Both the position numbers and the translations under genes were made by a program. Positions 47,556 through 58,900 of a stretch of 64,000 bases of DNA are shown piece after piece. Location of the stretch: assembly GCA_004335635.1 (NCBI GenBank), contig QAXH01005510.1, positions 19,833 to 83,832 of the forward strand, written 5' to 3'. Position 1 is the first letter of the stretch; every line of letters starts with the position of its first letter. A model generated the notes under the pieces. It ran no database searches, was not told where the DNA came from, and saw only the letters and a list, made by a program, of their open reading frames with translations. This DNA comes from Chloromonas sp. AAM2. Its lineage: Eukaryota; Chlorophyta; Chlorophyceae; Chlamydomonadales; Chlamydomonadaceae.

Positions 47556-47988
47556 TCTCAGCTGATCTGAGGACACCCAGAAGCTACCAGTCTACGTAAC
47601 CTCAAGGCTTTCAAACTCCGATCGGCCTAGAATCCAGGTGCCTTACACACAGCTTGTGTGATACTGTATAACGCAATCGCTGCTAAGCCTCTCGTGAGGT
47701 CTCCCAGGTGTTGAGACGTACCGGGCACAAACAGCGCAATGGAGAGCAGTGTTAGATGCCGATTGAGGAAGATACTCGCTGCGCGAGTAAGGGCACAGAA
47801 CGGGAAAGGCCTTGCATGAGGGCACCTCGCACGTGACCCGCAACTGCCAGGCCGCCACTTTTTCTCACCAAAGACTCACCAAGCCTTGCATCACCACAAC
47901 AGAGCTTGTCCATTAATCTCATCAACAGTCCTATCACTGCACAGCGGGGCTCATCAGTAATCTCATCACTAGCAGACAACTTGCTGAC
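47556..47988. promoter_or_regulatory. Shared 5' region of SEC22 and NAA30
   Basis: A stretch of 433 bp separates the two divergent start codons and must contain both promoters unless UTR introns exist. No core motif could be assigned. Open frames across it have no protein similarity. Confidence 0.4.
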
Positions 47989-49467
47989 ATGGCTGAGGCA
48001 GGAGCTCCGCCTCCTGAGCGGGGCCAAGAGCCAGTGGGACCTAGTAACAGTGCCATTGAGTACAGGCAGGCAAGTGTAGTCGATGGCCTCTGCGTGCAGC
48101 CAGCATTGCAAGGTTGCACGCCTCTAACTAGACAACCACCACCCTTACCTATACATCATCTGGGTCGCAGTATCGAGATGAGCGTGACTTGCCTATCATC
48201 ATGAGCCTTATAGACAATGAGTTGAGCGAGCCGTACTCTATCTTCACCTACCGGTACTTCCTGCAATCGTGGCCCGACCTCTGCTTTATTGCCTACGACG
48301 GAGAGAAGTAGGTCAGCTGAGTTGCACTGTTATGTCAGCAATCTCCCGTGATGATGGCTGCTGCTTATCCAAGCCACACAGCCCTCGTTGAGCAGCTGCC
48401 ACACCTTCAGCACCACTGTTACGCGGTGAAATGCGCAGACCGTTTGGCTGCGTTGTATGCAAGATGGATAAACATCGAGACATGGCCATGCGTGGCTACG
48501 TGGCTATGTTGGTGGTGGACAAAACGTACAGAGGCAAAGGCGTAGGTGGGTGTGGCGAGGCCAGAGCACATGGGTGCAAACGCCCAGAATCTGCTGGATT
48601 TCCGGCCACGGCCACACTGTACAGGCTGGGATGCGTCCAATTGCAGCCCAGATTGTGACCAAAGCGCCTTGCCCCACCGCTACACCAATCCCTAAGTTGA
48701 GGTGCACACGTGTATGGCAACACAACCACAGATAAGCACAAGTTTGGGGCCCTGTACAACAGCTTCGTGTTATGTGAAGATTGTTTAGCCATTCATCCCT
48801 GTCTGGAGCCCTGTACGCCTGCTCTGTTGACCTGTCCAGGTTCCGAGCTTGTCAAGCGGAGCATCCATGCCATGATAGCGGGAGGGTGCATGGAGGTGGT
48901 GTTGGAGGCGGAGGTGGGCAACAAAGGGGCACTAAAGCTGTACGAAGGGCTTGGCTTTCTCAGAGATAAGCGGTTGCACAGGTGAGCGATGCACAATCAA
49001 CTGCCACACATGTACAGGGCTATCATAACAAGCATTGTCATAATATGACAGATATGATGTCAAGCACCTTTAGGCCACAGTAAGCCAAGGCAAGCGGTTG
49101 CTGTTGATGAAGATTTTCTTTGACACTAAGCAACCAGCAAAAATCACAGGTATGCACAAGCTTGAATGACACCGAACAACCAGCGATTGTGCACCAACTG
49201 GTGACGGCCACCTGAAATCCTGATAAGGACTACCCACACTTTCCACTGCTTGGGATCAGCAGATGTTGTGCATGGTAAGCACTGGGTCAACTGACCAGGT
49301 GAATGCATGTTGATGCTCACAGGTACTATTTGAATGGCCAGGACGCGTACCGGTTGAAGCTGCTGTTGCCGCTGACCGAGGAGCAGCAGGCGGAGCTAGC
49401 AGCGCAGCATGAAGCGGCATTGGTTGAAAACGACGCCCGGCTGCAGGAGCTCGTGGCATCCAGCTAG
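47989..49467 (+). CDS. NAA30: NAA30, catalytic subunit of the NatC N-alpha-acetyltransferase
   Basis: NAA30 (MAK3) acetylates the N-terminus of nascent proteins that begin with Met followed by a hydrophobic residue, using acetyl-CoA, on the ribosome. Exons 47989-48069, 48171-48307, 48439-48545, 48840-48981 and 49323-49467 join in phase to 203 residues. The GNAT fold is complete: SLIDNELSEPYSIFTYRYFL, CFIAYDGEK, FGCVVCKMDKH, RGYVAMLVV, the acetyl-CoA loop YRGKGVGSEL, then EVVLEAEVGNKGALKLYEGL, GF and RYYLNGQDAYRLKLLLP. The first 25 residues are Pro/Glu rich and variable. The first intron has a GC donor (CAG|GCAAGT at 48070); using the nearby GT would break the frame. The C-terminus is acidic and probably helical. 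Confidence 0.95.
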
Positions 49468-51269
49468 CACCATACTCGATGGATGGGCCACCACTTGAAT
49501 CAATACTATTAACAAAGTTTGCGCAGAGCCACCCCTGCAGATGTTGACCTGTCATGCATGCAGGCACGGGCTACTCCGAGCAGGCCCATGCATCAACACA
49601 TGCCACCCTAAAGCATATTTGCCAGGATTTGCCGCGTTCTTCTGTCCTTGCTATCCTGAATCGCCACGGGCGCAGCACGGGCTACTGCACTAGTTGACCT
49701 CATACTTGACTTATGGTGACAGACAGCCAAAATTCTAAACAAGCTGTGAGGCATATCTGGCAACTTGCGTAGCTGTTTAAGCAGCTGCAGGTAGTAGTCG
49801 TTAGTAGTCGAAAGTAAAGTGGAGCTATGGGCCTGCAAGATGCGAGCTAATGCAGGTTGCAGCTCCTGCAGGGCTCGGTGTGCCGAGTGCTGTGGCCCAG
49901 GCGTTCACTGCATGGCACACTGAGTTGAGGCTGACTTGTCTGGCTTCGCCATCTGGCAGATGACCGTCTACACCTTGGTTGAGTGTTGCCTTTGGCGTCT
50001 CGGTTCAACCTGCTGCTTTTTGCCTGCCCTGGTTTTCCTGGCGTGTGTTATACGGGCCGATGTGCTGAAGACAATCATAAAGCCTATACATGTGTGTTGC
50101 ATGGTGTCGTTTGGGTACAAACTGGTGAATGGCTGCGAGCTGTCAGCATTTGTTTTCCTGCATATTGTGAACCACCACCCCTCCCGCTGCAAAAGTGCGG
50201 TAGGGAAAGCCCTCAATAGTCACTCACAGAGCACCAGGACTGCCTATAACCTGTTGAGCATGAGGCTTCAGCAAGAGTACACTGGCAAGTGCAGAGTTTT
50301 CTGAATTCGAGACTAAACCAACTCATTACGTTTCACAAACGACTTGCGAGAATTGACAACGCATACAACTTACTTAATAGAACAGGCCAATTCCTTATCG
50401 CCGAGCACGATCGCCATGATTGTGCAGGGCAGACATCGATTGACATGGAGCGGTAATGAACAGAAAGCGCTTTTGCTCTGCAAATCTTGCGGCAGGACGA
50501 GACCTGGGCGGCTTCGTGTGTCTGCTGGTCTGTGGGGCCGCAATGATAGCCGCGCGTCATCACAGCGAGGAGAAGAGCGGCTTCCTGTTGTTATTCCTGA
50601 CGGTGAGCTGACTGAGATGGCAGAAGCAAGGAGAACAGCCGTAAACGTGTGAACTGCACTGTTGTTGATGGTCAGAATGGGGACAAGAAATTGGCACAGC
50701 AGGCAAGATAGGAACAGAAGGAAGGAGATGAATGCTGTTGGGTGGGGTCGCACTGCTCGCACACAACAACCAGGTGACTCACTTGTGACTCTATTGACGT
50801 GCATGGCATCACATGCGTTACATACATGTGGTTGACTCCATGCAGTGGTGCCTCCTCCCTCCCGAGGCAACCAGTACGCCCGAACCCCACCCGATCAGGA
50901 CACATCATCTGGCTCTGGTAGGTGCCAAGGGGATCAGCATGAACAACTGCGCGCCAGGGGCTAAGAGTTCATGCTGCATGGCTGGCCTGGCAGTCATGCT
51001 GCTGTACCATCTGAGGCTCTGCGTCTGCCAGATGCAACCAAGAAGCAAACGTACCCGCCGACCTGACTTTCCGCTTCCGGTATTTTGGAATGTTCCGGCC
51101 ATCACTTCAATGCCTGCACACGGCGCCTTTTCCTTCTTATGGCGCCGTGAATGATGCCAGTGATTGGGCAACTCCAGGTTGGAGCTGATCAGGTTACTGG
51201 GCAAGTCAGGCCGTGCCAGCCTAACCAACGTCAGTTGTCAAGTCAACACCATGCTTCATTTGCACGCAG
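49468..51269. other. Gap after NAA30, no firm gene
   Basis: A plus-strand open frame at 50416-50652 (starting MIVQGRHRLTWSGNEQKALL) has no recognised domain and is not called. A copy of the repeat GGCCGATGTGCTGAAGACAA with TCATAAAGCC lies at 50056-50085. Exons at the 5' end of the following membrane protein may also lie here, but none could be joined in phase. Confidence 0.45.
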
Positions 51270-52582
51270 GCGGTCGGGGCGGTGGCGCCTTCAGTGCATA
51301 CAGCAGTGGCGGCGGGGGCGGGGCCAGCGGGCCACAACGCGGCCTGGCCCACCGCCTGCGGCTCATGATACTGAGCACGCTGTGGGCATCATTCGTGTAT
51401 GTCATTCTTGCGAGTGTGTTCAGGTGTGTGGCATGCCATGAGGACAAAGATGGTGTGATTTGGTGTGGTGTGACGGGTGGTGACCACTGATATGCGTGAG
51501 CCATATCTGTCATCCACAGTGTACTCCGCAGACAGGAGGAATACCTCAGCAGGATTGCCTCAAGGCTCGAAACGTGTACTGACTGCAACTTTGCACACGA
51601 GCCACAACTTGCACTGAATGTATTGAATACCTGAGGTGCAACGCACGTCCGTCCGTCAGTTAACCTGCGCCACGTCGCTGTGTCAACTTTGTCTGTTCTC
51701 GACAGATCCAAAGCAAATCTCTGAATGCACCGGTAACACAGCTAGTCTGCAACGCTTTGCGCACGAATCGGAGATGTCGGAAGGTTTTTTGTGAATTGGC
51801 CTACGCAGTGATCTCTCACTTTTGAAATGAGTGGCGGCGACGCCTATGTGTGATGCGCAATAACGTGGATGGGCAGAGTTCGATGATACCTCCGCCTATA
51901 CAGGTGGTAGGGGTGAAGGACTCTGTTGGTGGTGGGGCTTTTGTTAGGTTGTCCCCTAGTTGCTCTGCATTAAGTCTACGGTCACAAAGTTTACTGTCAC
52001 ACGTTCGCATGCAATCCACTGATGCAGGCAGAAAACAGGCTCACAATCATCTGATTCTTTGCACACGTGTGTGGCAGGGTCCTGGCCTGGTTGAACCGAA
52101 CCCTAGGCATCACCGCCTCCCTGGGCTACACCTGGGCAGGCAAGCGGTTAGGCAGCCGGCAAGGGGCAGGCGCGAAAAGAGAAGCGGCCGAGGAGAGCGA
52201 GGATGGCGATAGCGAGGGTGGGGTGGAGGTGGGCGGCGTGCTACACTCCGCACACGCACCGGACACCACTGCCTCGCTGGCTGGTGCAGAAGCATTGGCA
52301 GCGGATGGGCAGCTCTCCAATCAAAGTGGGACACAGGCTGCAGCGGGAGATGTGGCTGAGGTGTCACGGTTGTCGGGGTTAGCGGGTGCGAGCGGGGGGG
52401 CTGCAGATGTGGGAGTTGCTTCCGCACTTGCAGCAGAGCAGCAAGCCCATCTGGAGGCTCTGAAGCGGTATGGGGCAAGGCATGCGGACCCCAGCGATGA
52501 ACAGGCAAACTTTGGGGCAAGTGCCACTGCAGCATACTTCATGGTCATGTGCACCATGGCTTTCTTTTTCGTGATGCAGTGA
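51270..52582 (+). CDS. Unrecognised membrane protein, C-terminally anchored (5' end unknown)
   Basis: Two exons, 51270-51423 and 52078-52582, join in phase (AG|G) and end at TGA 52580. The first encodes a Gly/Ser-rich stretch followed by a hydrophobic helix (LMILSTLWASFVYVILASVF). The second continues with VLAWLNRTLGITASLGYTWA, then about 110 residues that are acidic and Ala/Gly/Ser rich, a short Gln/Leu/Glu helix (EQQAHLEALKRYGARHADPS) and a final hydrophobic helix (AAYFMVMCTMAFFFVMQ) that ends the protein. The exon at 51270 starts in mid-codon, so at least one upstream exon exists. The codon pattern and the clean junction support a real gene. I do not recognise a family. Confidence 0.55.
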
Positions 52583-53625
52583 TTCCAGTCACTTAGTAAT
52601 GATGCGCACTGAAAGGTCATGTGCGCCGCGGTGATTGGTAAAGGCTGTGTGCCATGGCAAACGTTTTGCCAGAAAAGGATGCAAGAGTGCAGCTGGCTGC
52701 TGATGCAATCCATGCTTCACTCACGCCTTCGTCCACTGACAATTTTGTTGAGTACATGTGACTCATGATCTGGTGCTTCGGCCTTGCCATCTTGTACATA
52801 AGTTTCGTACTTTGTTATGCTGGTGTGCTTCATTCGATTTTATGCCCGAGTGCCTAACAGGTTGTGTTGCCTGTTCATCTGCATTTGTGGTTTTGAGTTC
52901 CCTTGGGTTTATGCAACCGCTCATGGCATTCCCAGCTTTTTGTTGGAGTTGGTTGGGTGGTACATTTTGTGTGGTTTGGGCTGGCACAGTTGGCCCAGGT
53001 ATCGTGTCACGGTAGCTCTTGCTGTGGCCCAAGAGAGGCTCTGGCCACTTTTCCGGTGGAGTTCAGACATGCTTTGCCAGCGAATGATGGCAGGTGCGTG
53101 TCTCAATCAATGTTTTGCTTCGACTGATCATACCCCTGGTGGACAGAGAGGATGTGTTGACCCCTGAACATCTGGTACCCATGTTGTTTTCATGACACCT
53201 TGCATTGTGCTGGATTGATGATTGCTTGGCGACTTTTGCCTCATAACAAATTGATTACAAGATGTAGAAGGTTGGAAAAGAGCGCATGTCAAATGGCATT
53301 ATGGCCATGGAATGAAACAAATGAAATGCTGTCAAGTGAGGTTGGGGTCATCCAGGGGCATGACGAGAAATGGACACTGCTCAATCGTTTGCTGCTGTGA
53401 GGGGGGTTAGAAGGGTCTGGACAGCCATTTCAGTTGGTCTGAGCGTCAGGTGGGAAGACTCTGGTCATGCGTGTAAGACACCGCAAAGGACGGTTGCACA
53501 TTACCAGAAGGTGATGGAGTAATCCTGACCAATACCCATAAGCCCTTGCACAGTACCATAGACCCAGACAGAATGATGTAATGAATAAGACAATTATGCA
53601 ATAAGCACGAGGGGTTGTGACGGCA
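52583..53625. other. Intergenic between two convergent genes
   Basis: This stretch lies between the stop of the plus-strand membrane protein and the stop of the minus-strand DNAAF6-like gene, so it should contain both 3' UTRs. No exon was recognised. The T/G-rich part at 52790-53000 yields hydrophobic open frames that are composition artefacts. Confidence 0.5.
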
Positions 53626-55574
53626 TCAGAATGGGTCCTCTCGCACGATGGGAAGTGTGACATTGAGCACTTTCTTTTCTTTGTCCCATTTCGCTTTCCC
53701 CTTGTCCTCGTCCACTTTATGGGGTAGGTACACGGAGAGTTTACTGCAGGGTGCCGGAGTGAACACGAGATTGTCAGCAGATGAATTGACAGCTAGTCAA
53801 GCAGAGTTGGCATGAGCAGAGAGCACTGAAGCCTGGCGTGCACACTTTGAACGCCTGAAAGCAAGGTTGCGCAGTGCTGTTCTCAAAATACTGGGCTTTC
53901 AGCAGGGCAGACATTCGTGCTTGTCAAGGCAGACGTTAGTCCTTGGGCCATGTGACTGGGGCCACCCATCGTTGCGCACAGTCAGTCCAGTCACAGGCAT
54001 GCCTGGACACAAAATTCGTCAGGTGACGCTGGGCGTTGTGGTACCAGTACGTAACACCTACTATTTCGTAGAGTTGAGTTTGAGGTACGTGGGCTTGACA
54101 TCTAGGTCCAACTCTGCAGAGGCAAGCAGGAACGGATTACCCACTGGGCTGCAGGCACAGAGCTACGCTGTCAAAAGCAACGCTAATGCGCCACCCAGCC
54201 TGACAAACTGCGACTGTGGCCAAACAGTCTTAAAGGGCAGCTATGGTGACACACAAGAGTGAGTAAAACACACGGACGACAGTGTGCCCGAGTGGCGATG
54301 CCTAAGAGGGTGCAAACCTTTCCGCACAACACATGCTAACGACTGGCCCGTCTGTATATCCTCACACATTCAGGGCCTAGCCACCGCCTAGCCAGTGGCC
54401 CAACTCCAGCATCACTTGCCGTTGATTGCACTGATCTCCGGCAGGCTTATCTTGACCACCATTTCCTCGCAGCACGTGGACGACTCGTCCTTCCCGCTCA
54501 TGCCCAGGAACACGTCACTGCTGCCCACCGCCTGCTTGTACAGGAACTCGTAACTGAAGGCAGGCATGTGATGCAGTATGTGCAGGCCTGCTGCAAGCAA
54601 ACCTTGTCTTTCACAATCATCTAGCGGTCACAGGTGCAGGAATTCAAGTACTGCGCCACCTCGTACAGCGTGCAAAACATTGTGGCAGTCCTTATGTGCA
54701 CCACGAAGTGTGATTCCAATCCCTGACTCACTCTGGCACCTCTCGCCCGTCCTCGATGTCATCCTCCACTGCATCCTGCACCTCACACTCATCCCAGATG
54801 TCCTTGGGATCCTTGCGACCTGCAATGACACACAAGCCGAAGTCAGGCATACAGGGCTGAAAGGTGCCCGAGCTAGTGCTAGCTGGTGCATGGCTGTCCA
54901 TGCTTGTGCAGCAAATCTGATCTTTGAGCAAGGCTTGGTAAGTGGTGTCAGGTGCCTGTCAGTCACACCAACCGTGTGCAGCCACATTGACATGAGGCAG
55001 GAGCACCAAGCCAATCAAAGCACAGCTTTTTCTTCTCTCTAGCATCCCTGCTACGTGCATGGTGGCCAGCTGGCTCACGTTTGGGTGCTGCAACTTTGAC
55101 GTTCAGAAGCTCCTTGGGGCCGATGGCTGCTGGTGTAGGCTTGGAGATGGAAGATGTATCCACTGGGTCCTACATTTGCAGTTTGGCATGCACATGGCAT
55201 GGGCATGGCATGGGCATTGCGTGTGCACATGCTAAAGGAGCATTGACTGTTCAAACGATCTAAACCAAGCTCTTCTGGCTCGCAGCGTTGGCAATCTACG
55301 CTGGTGAACATCTGGGGCAAGGAGGCTGTTGAGCACAAAAAGCATTGCTAATGGCAGCGTCATCAGGGCAACATGCGTGACGGGCCAGCACATGTCCTCT
55401 GGACAATAGCCAGGCAAATGCCACATGAGCACACCTAAAGCAATACAAGCATGAGCAATACACAGTTGTGCGAGCTGTCTTAGCTGGCGTATTGCCCCGG
55501 CTTACCTCATCATCCTTCACCAGCTTCGCGAGCGCATGGAACTCCGAGGCAAACCCGCCCTCCCACAGCGACAT
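53626..55574 (-). CDS. DNAAF6: Axonemal dynein assembly factor, PIH1D3/DNAAF6 (TWISTER) type
   Basis: DNAAF6 is a PIH-domain co-chaperone that helps HSP90 pre-assemble outer and inner dynein arms in the cytoplasm before import into motile cilia. Six exons in transcript order (55574-55506, 55169-55079, 54819-54732, 54553-54420, 54113-54062, 53743-53626) join in phase to 183 residues, near the usual family length. Signature blocks are KDPKDIWDECEVQD (the acidic DIWDE motif before the domain), DYEFLYKQAVGSSDVFLGMS, GKDESSTCCEEMVVKISLPE and the CS-like C-terminal half ELDLDVKPTYLKL, KYKLSVYLPHKVDEDKG, KKVLNVTLPIVRED. The start MSLWEGGFASEF is the only in-phase ATG of exon 1. The intron after 54420 has a GC donor (G|GCAAGT); the GT alternative breaks the frame. 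It is head to head with IFT88. Confidence 0.92.
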
Positions 55575-55986
55575 GCTGTTGTGAGCCTTTCACAGCTCAG
55601 TTATAACGTGCATGGATTGTATCTGCTCAATTGTGACAAGCATGCGGCTTGCATGCACGGAGCTTGGAGTGTGTGGATTCAAAACCGTACTGCACGTGGG
55701 ATGTCGGATACGGGCCGCGGAATGCCCGTGAAGCCAGACAGCAGGAGCTACGCCTACTGGCACAGCTGCGACACTGGTTTGCTCCGGAGTGCACTCGCAT
55801 CGCCGTGCTTGCATTTGGCCCTGGACGTACTTTTGCGTGTTACGTTGAGGGCAGCACAGCTTTACAACACAATGACGGCAATGTAAATGGTGACTCTGCG
55901 GAGCTTCGCACAACAGCCTTGCCAAGGCTTGCATCAAACCCTTTGAGTTGGGTTCAGCTCGGACGCAAGCCCAGAAAGCCAACCCA
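55575..55986. promoter_or_regulatory. Bidirectional 5' region of DNAAF6 and IFT88
   Basis: Only 412 bp separate the two divergent ATGs. Both products are cilium-assembly proteins, so common control during flagellar regeneration or gametogenesis is plausible but is inference. A minus-strand open frame here is a chance frame. No clear RFX X-box was seen, in keeping with green algae lacking that system. Confidence 0.5.
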
Positions 55987-58900
55987 ATGACGAGAATGGG
56001 AGACGAGGACCTATATGGAGGCTACGACGAAAACTCCAACCAGGTGGCTTAACCGCATGGCCTTAGTCCTCAACCCATGGCGTGTCCAGGCAAACCTGTG
56101 CATGCATGCACATGCTGAACAGCGGATGTGCTGTGCCACTGCTGTACACAGGGAGCTGGGGGCAGTGGAGTGTTTCAAGCTGTTGGGATGGACGGGGTAG
56201 CAGCCCCAGGTGGGTCTAAAACGTGTATATGTGTGTGTGTGTGTGAGTGGATGGCAAGAGGCCAGACCATGCAGGCAAGTGTCTCCTGAGAACCAGCAGG
56301 AGCGAATGAGCAGGTGACACAATGCAGGCGCCTCCAAAGCACCAGCAGAACGAAATGGCAGGCCCATCACAATGCAACGTCACACCTGGCATCATCACAT
56401 CAGCACAGTTACAGTACCCCACTGTGGCAGTCAGAACCTGCACATGCTGTACATGTGAGGCGCAGGCAGCAGCAACAGCATGCAGTGGTTGTGACATTTG
56501 CAGCAAGCGACCAACCAAAACACGAGTAGTATGCCTCACGATTAGCCGCCTAGTGGCTGCCGGCATGGCCAGCACTCAGCTCTTTGTGCGTCTTGCTCAG
56601 CACCCCAGGCTTTAGTATTCGCTGTCAGCGTGCAGCGCTGGCCACACAGCCGGGCGGATTTGTGCAGTCAAATACTGCATCTCTGCTGTTGTCCTCCTGC
56701 AGGTCCCCCCGGGACAGCCATGAAGTCTTACATGGCTCCAGGCACAGCCCAACGCATGGGCACTGCCATGGCAGGGGGGGGCGGCACGGAGGTGCGCGCT
56801 AGGGTGCATGCATGGAGGAGCATGTGGGAGGCAGAGGTGCTGTGCATCAGGCACATGCATGTTCCGTTGACACAGCATGGGTTTCAGCAAGCCCAGCGGC
56901 GGCAGGGGAGGTGCGCGGGAGGCAGGAAGGTGGTATTCAACAGGCCATATTAAGTGCTGGATGTCAGAGCCGCTACAGCTCACGCAGCCGCAGTCAGGCT
57001 GCTAAACTATCCGTTACAAAAGCAGGGGGCACTGGTGAGCGATGACACTGCACCATGAAGTATACAGGTCCATTCGAGCTATCCCGTTTGGGCATCAGTG
57101 TGCTGGCTGTGATGATCCATGCAGGGACGGCCCATGACGTCGCACCGAGGAGCCGGGTACAGCTCAGTGCCTACCAAGAAGTACGACCCCTTGACTCAGG
57201 TGGGAGGCGGCTATTAGCGTGTGTCAGGCGATTTCAGGCCTAGAGTGCATAGCATTAAGTGCATGTATCAGGACATTGCAGCACGGAGTTGGTTATTGAG
57301 TGCGTGGGTTCAACCACAGCATGTGAGGCCACTGCAGCACGTACCACTTTGATCAAGTGTGTGCAGGGCAGAATGATTGAGATGTAAGACTTGAGAGGTC
57401 TGCAGGTGGTGTGTATTAGGCAGGCTATCCATGAACAGCACAGTGCATGAGACTGAGTGCATGCAGGGCTGAATAGGTTGAGTGTAGGACCGATAGGTCT
57501 GCAGGTGTTGGCGTGTCAGGCAGGCTTTCAATGCCCAGCCCAGGTGATCGGAGACTGCAAGGATCAAGCAGCCGCCCAGCAGTGAAGGGCTCCTCAGCAA
57601 GCGCCACGCCCGTGGACACGCATGTGCATGCAGTCTGCTAGAAATTGTAGAACACAGGCGACAGCCAGCTGTGGTTACATGCCTAGTCAAACCCTAGTCA
57701 TGCCTTCCTCCCATGGTTGCGGCGGAAGCTCGTTCAGCAGCCAGAGCCCACACTCAGCTCAGAGCATGACAGCTCCAGCAGCCTCCTAGCTCAGCCGGAA
57801 CAGCACCGTTGCTCATGCCTTGGGATCGTCAGATCTGCTTGGGACCGTCTGTCCTTATCAGGCCTGATCAGGAGCAGCTTGCATGACAACCCCAAGCACA
57901 GCTTCCACTTACATTCCCAGCCAGTGTGGTTGCTCAGTAGCTCAGTTGGGCCCATCTGTGCTTTCCAGGCTTGCTTACAAGCAGCAGACGCAAGCAGCTT
58001 CCGCTTACACTCCAAGTCCGCTTACACTCCAAGTCCGCTTACACTCCAAGCTTGCTGGCTCAGTGGCTGCCTGATGTTCGGTGTGCAGGTGCGGAATGGG
58101 GGCGCCTCGGGCCCTGGCAGCCCGCTTCTGAAGAAGGGCGATGCAAGCCCTGAGGAGAAGGCTAGGGACATTGAAAAGCGTGTGCACCAGATGCTGGAGG
58201 CCAGTGCCACAGCAGCGCACACAGGGGACGTGTCAGGAGGTGAGCACAAGGGCAGTTGAGATGCACCCCTTTCTTGACTTGCGAGCAAGCACAATGCGGC
58301 CGCTGTTCAGTTTGTTCATTCGAGCGCATCCCGCGGAGGGATGCCATGCTTGGCTTGCAGCATACAGCTGTTAATCATACGGAAATGGCGTCCACTCGCC
58401 TGCATCAGCTTTCTGAGGCAGACGGGGCACAGGGCCCATTAGCGGTGTGTGCACAAGAACTGTGCGCATAAAAGGGGGCCAAGAAGACCGCTGTGCTGCA
58501 TCAGGCTGCCAACGCAGCTGGGACAGACATGTGCGAGGATGAAGACCGCTGGGGGACAGGCAGGGTGGAGTGTTAACTTCTTGCAGCAATTCAATGTAAC
58601 ACCACCTCTACCACCTTAAAGCCGGACAGTCCTCCTGGTGGTATAACAATCACATGTTCTTCCTGTTGTTGTTGGCTTGTGCTGCAGCGCTTGACCAGGC
58701 CACCGAGGCGCGCAAGGGCGAGCGCACGCTCATGCGCTACCGCGAGGCGCACAACCTGCTGGACGGGGCGAATCTGGAGCTCACCTTCGCCGTGGAGTTC
58801 AACGTGGCTCACATGTACCACCTCAATAGGAACTACAAGGAGGCACTGGACATGTACACAGGTGGGCTAAAAGGCACACGTGCTCGTCACAACAAGGAAG

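Noticed and set aside
50416..50652. Short basic open frame near 50.5 kb
   Set aside because: No domain, no neighbouring exon in phase and no conservation clue; it could be chance.
53867..54262. A 131-codon plus-strand open frame
   Set aside because: It is the shadow of the DNAAF6 exon at 54062-54113 and its introns on the opposite strand.
58000..58050. Regularly spaced 17-bp repeats considered as a CRISPR-like array
   Set aside because: The copies are directly adjacent with no spacers and lie in an intron of a eukaryotic gene.
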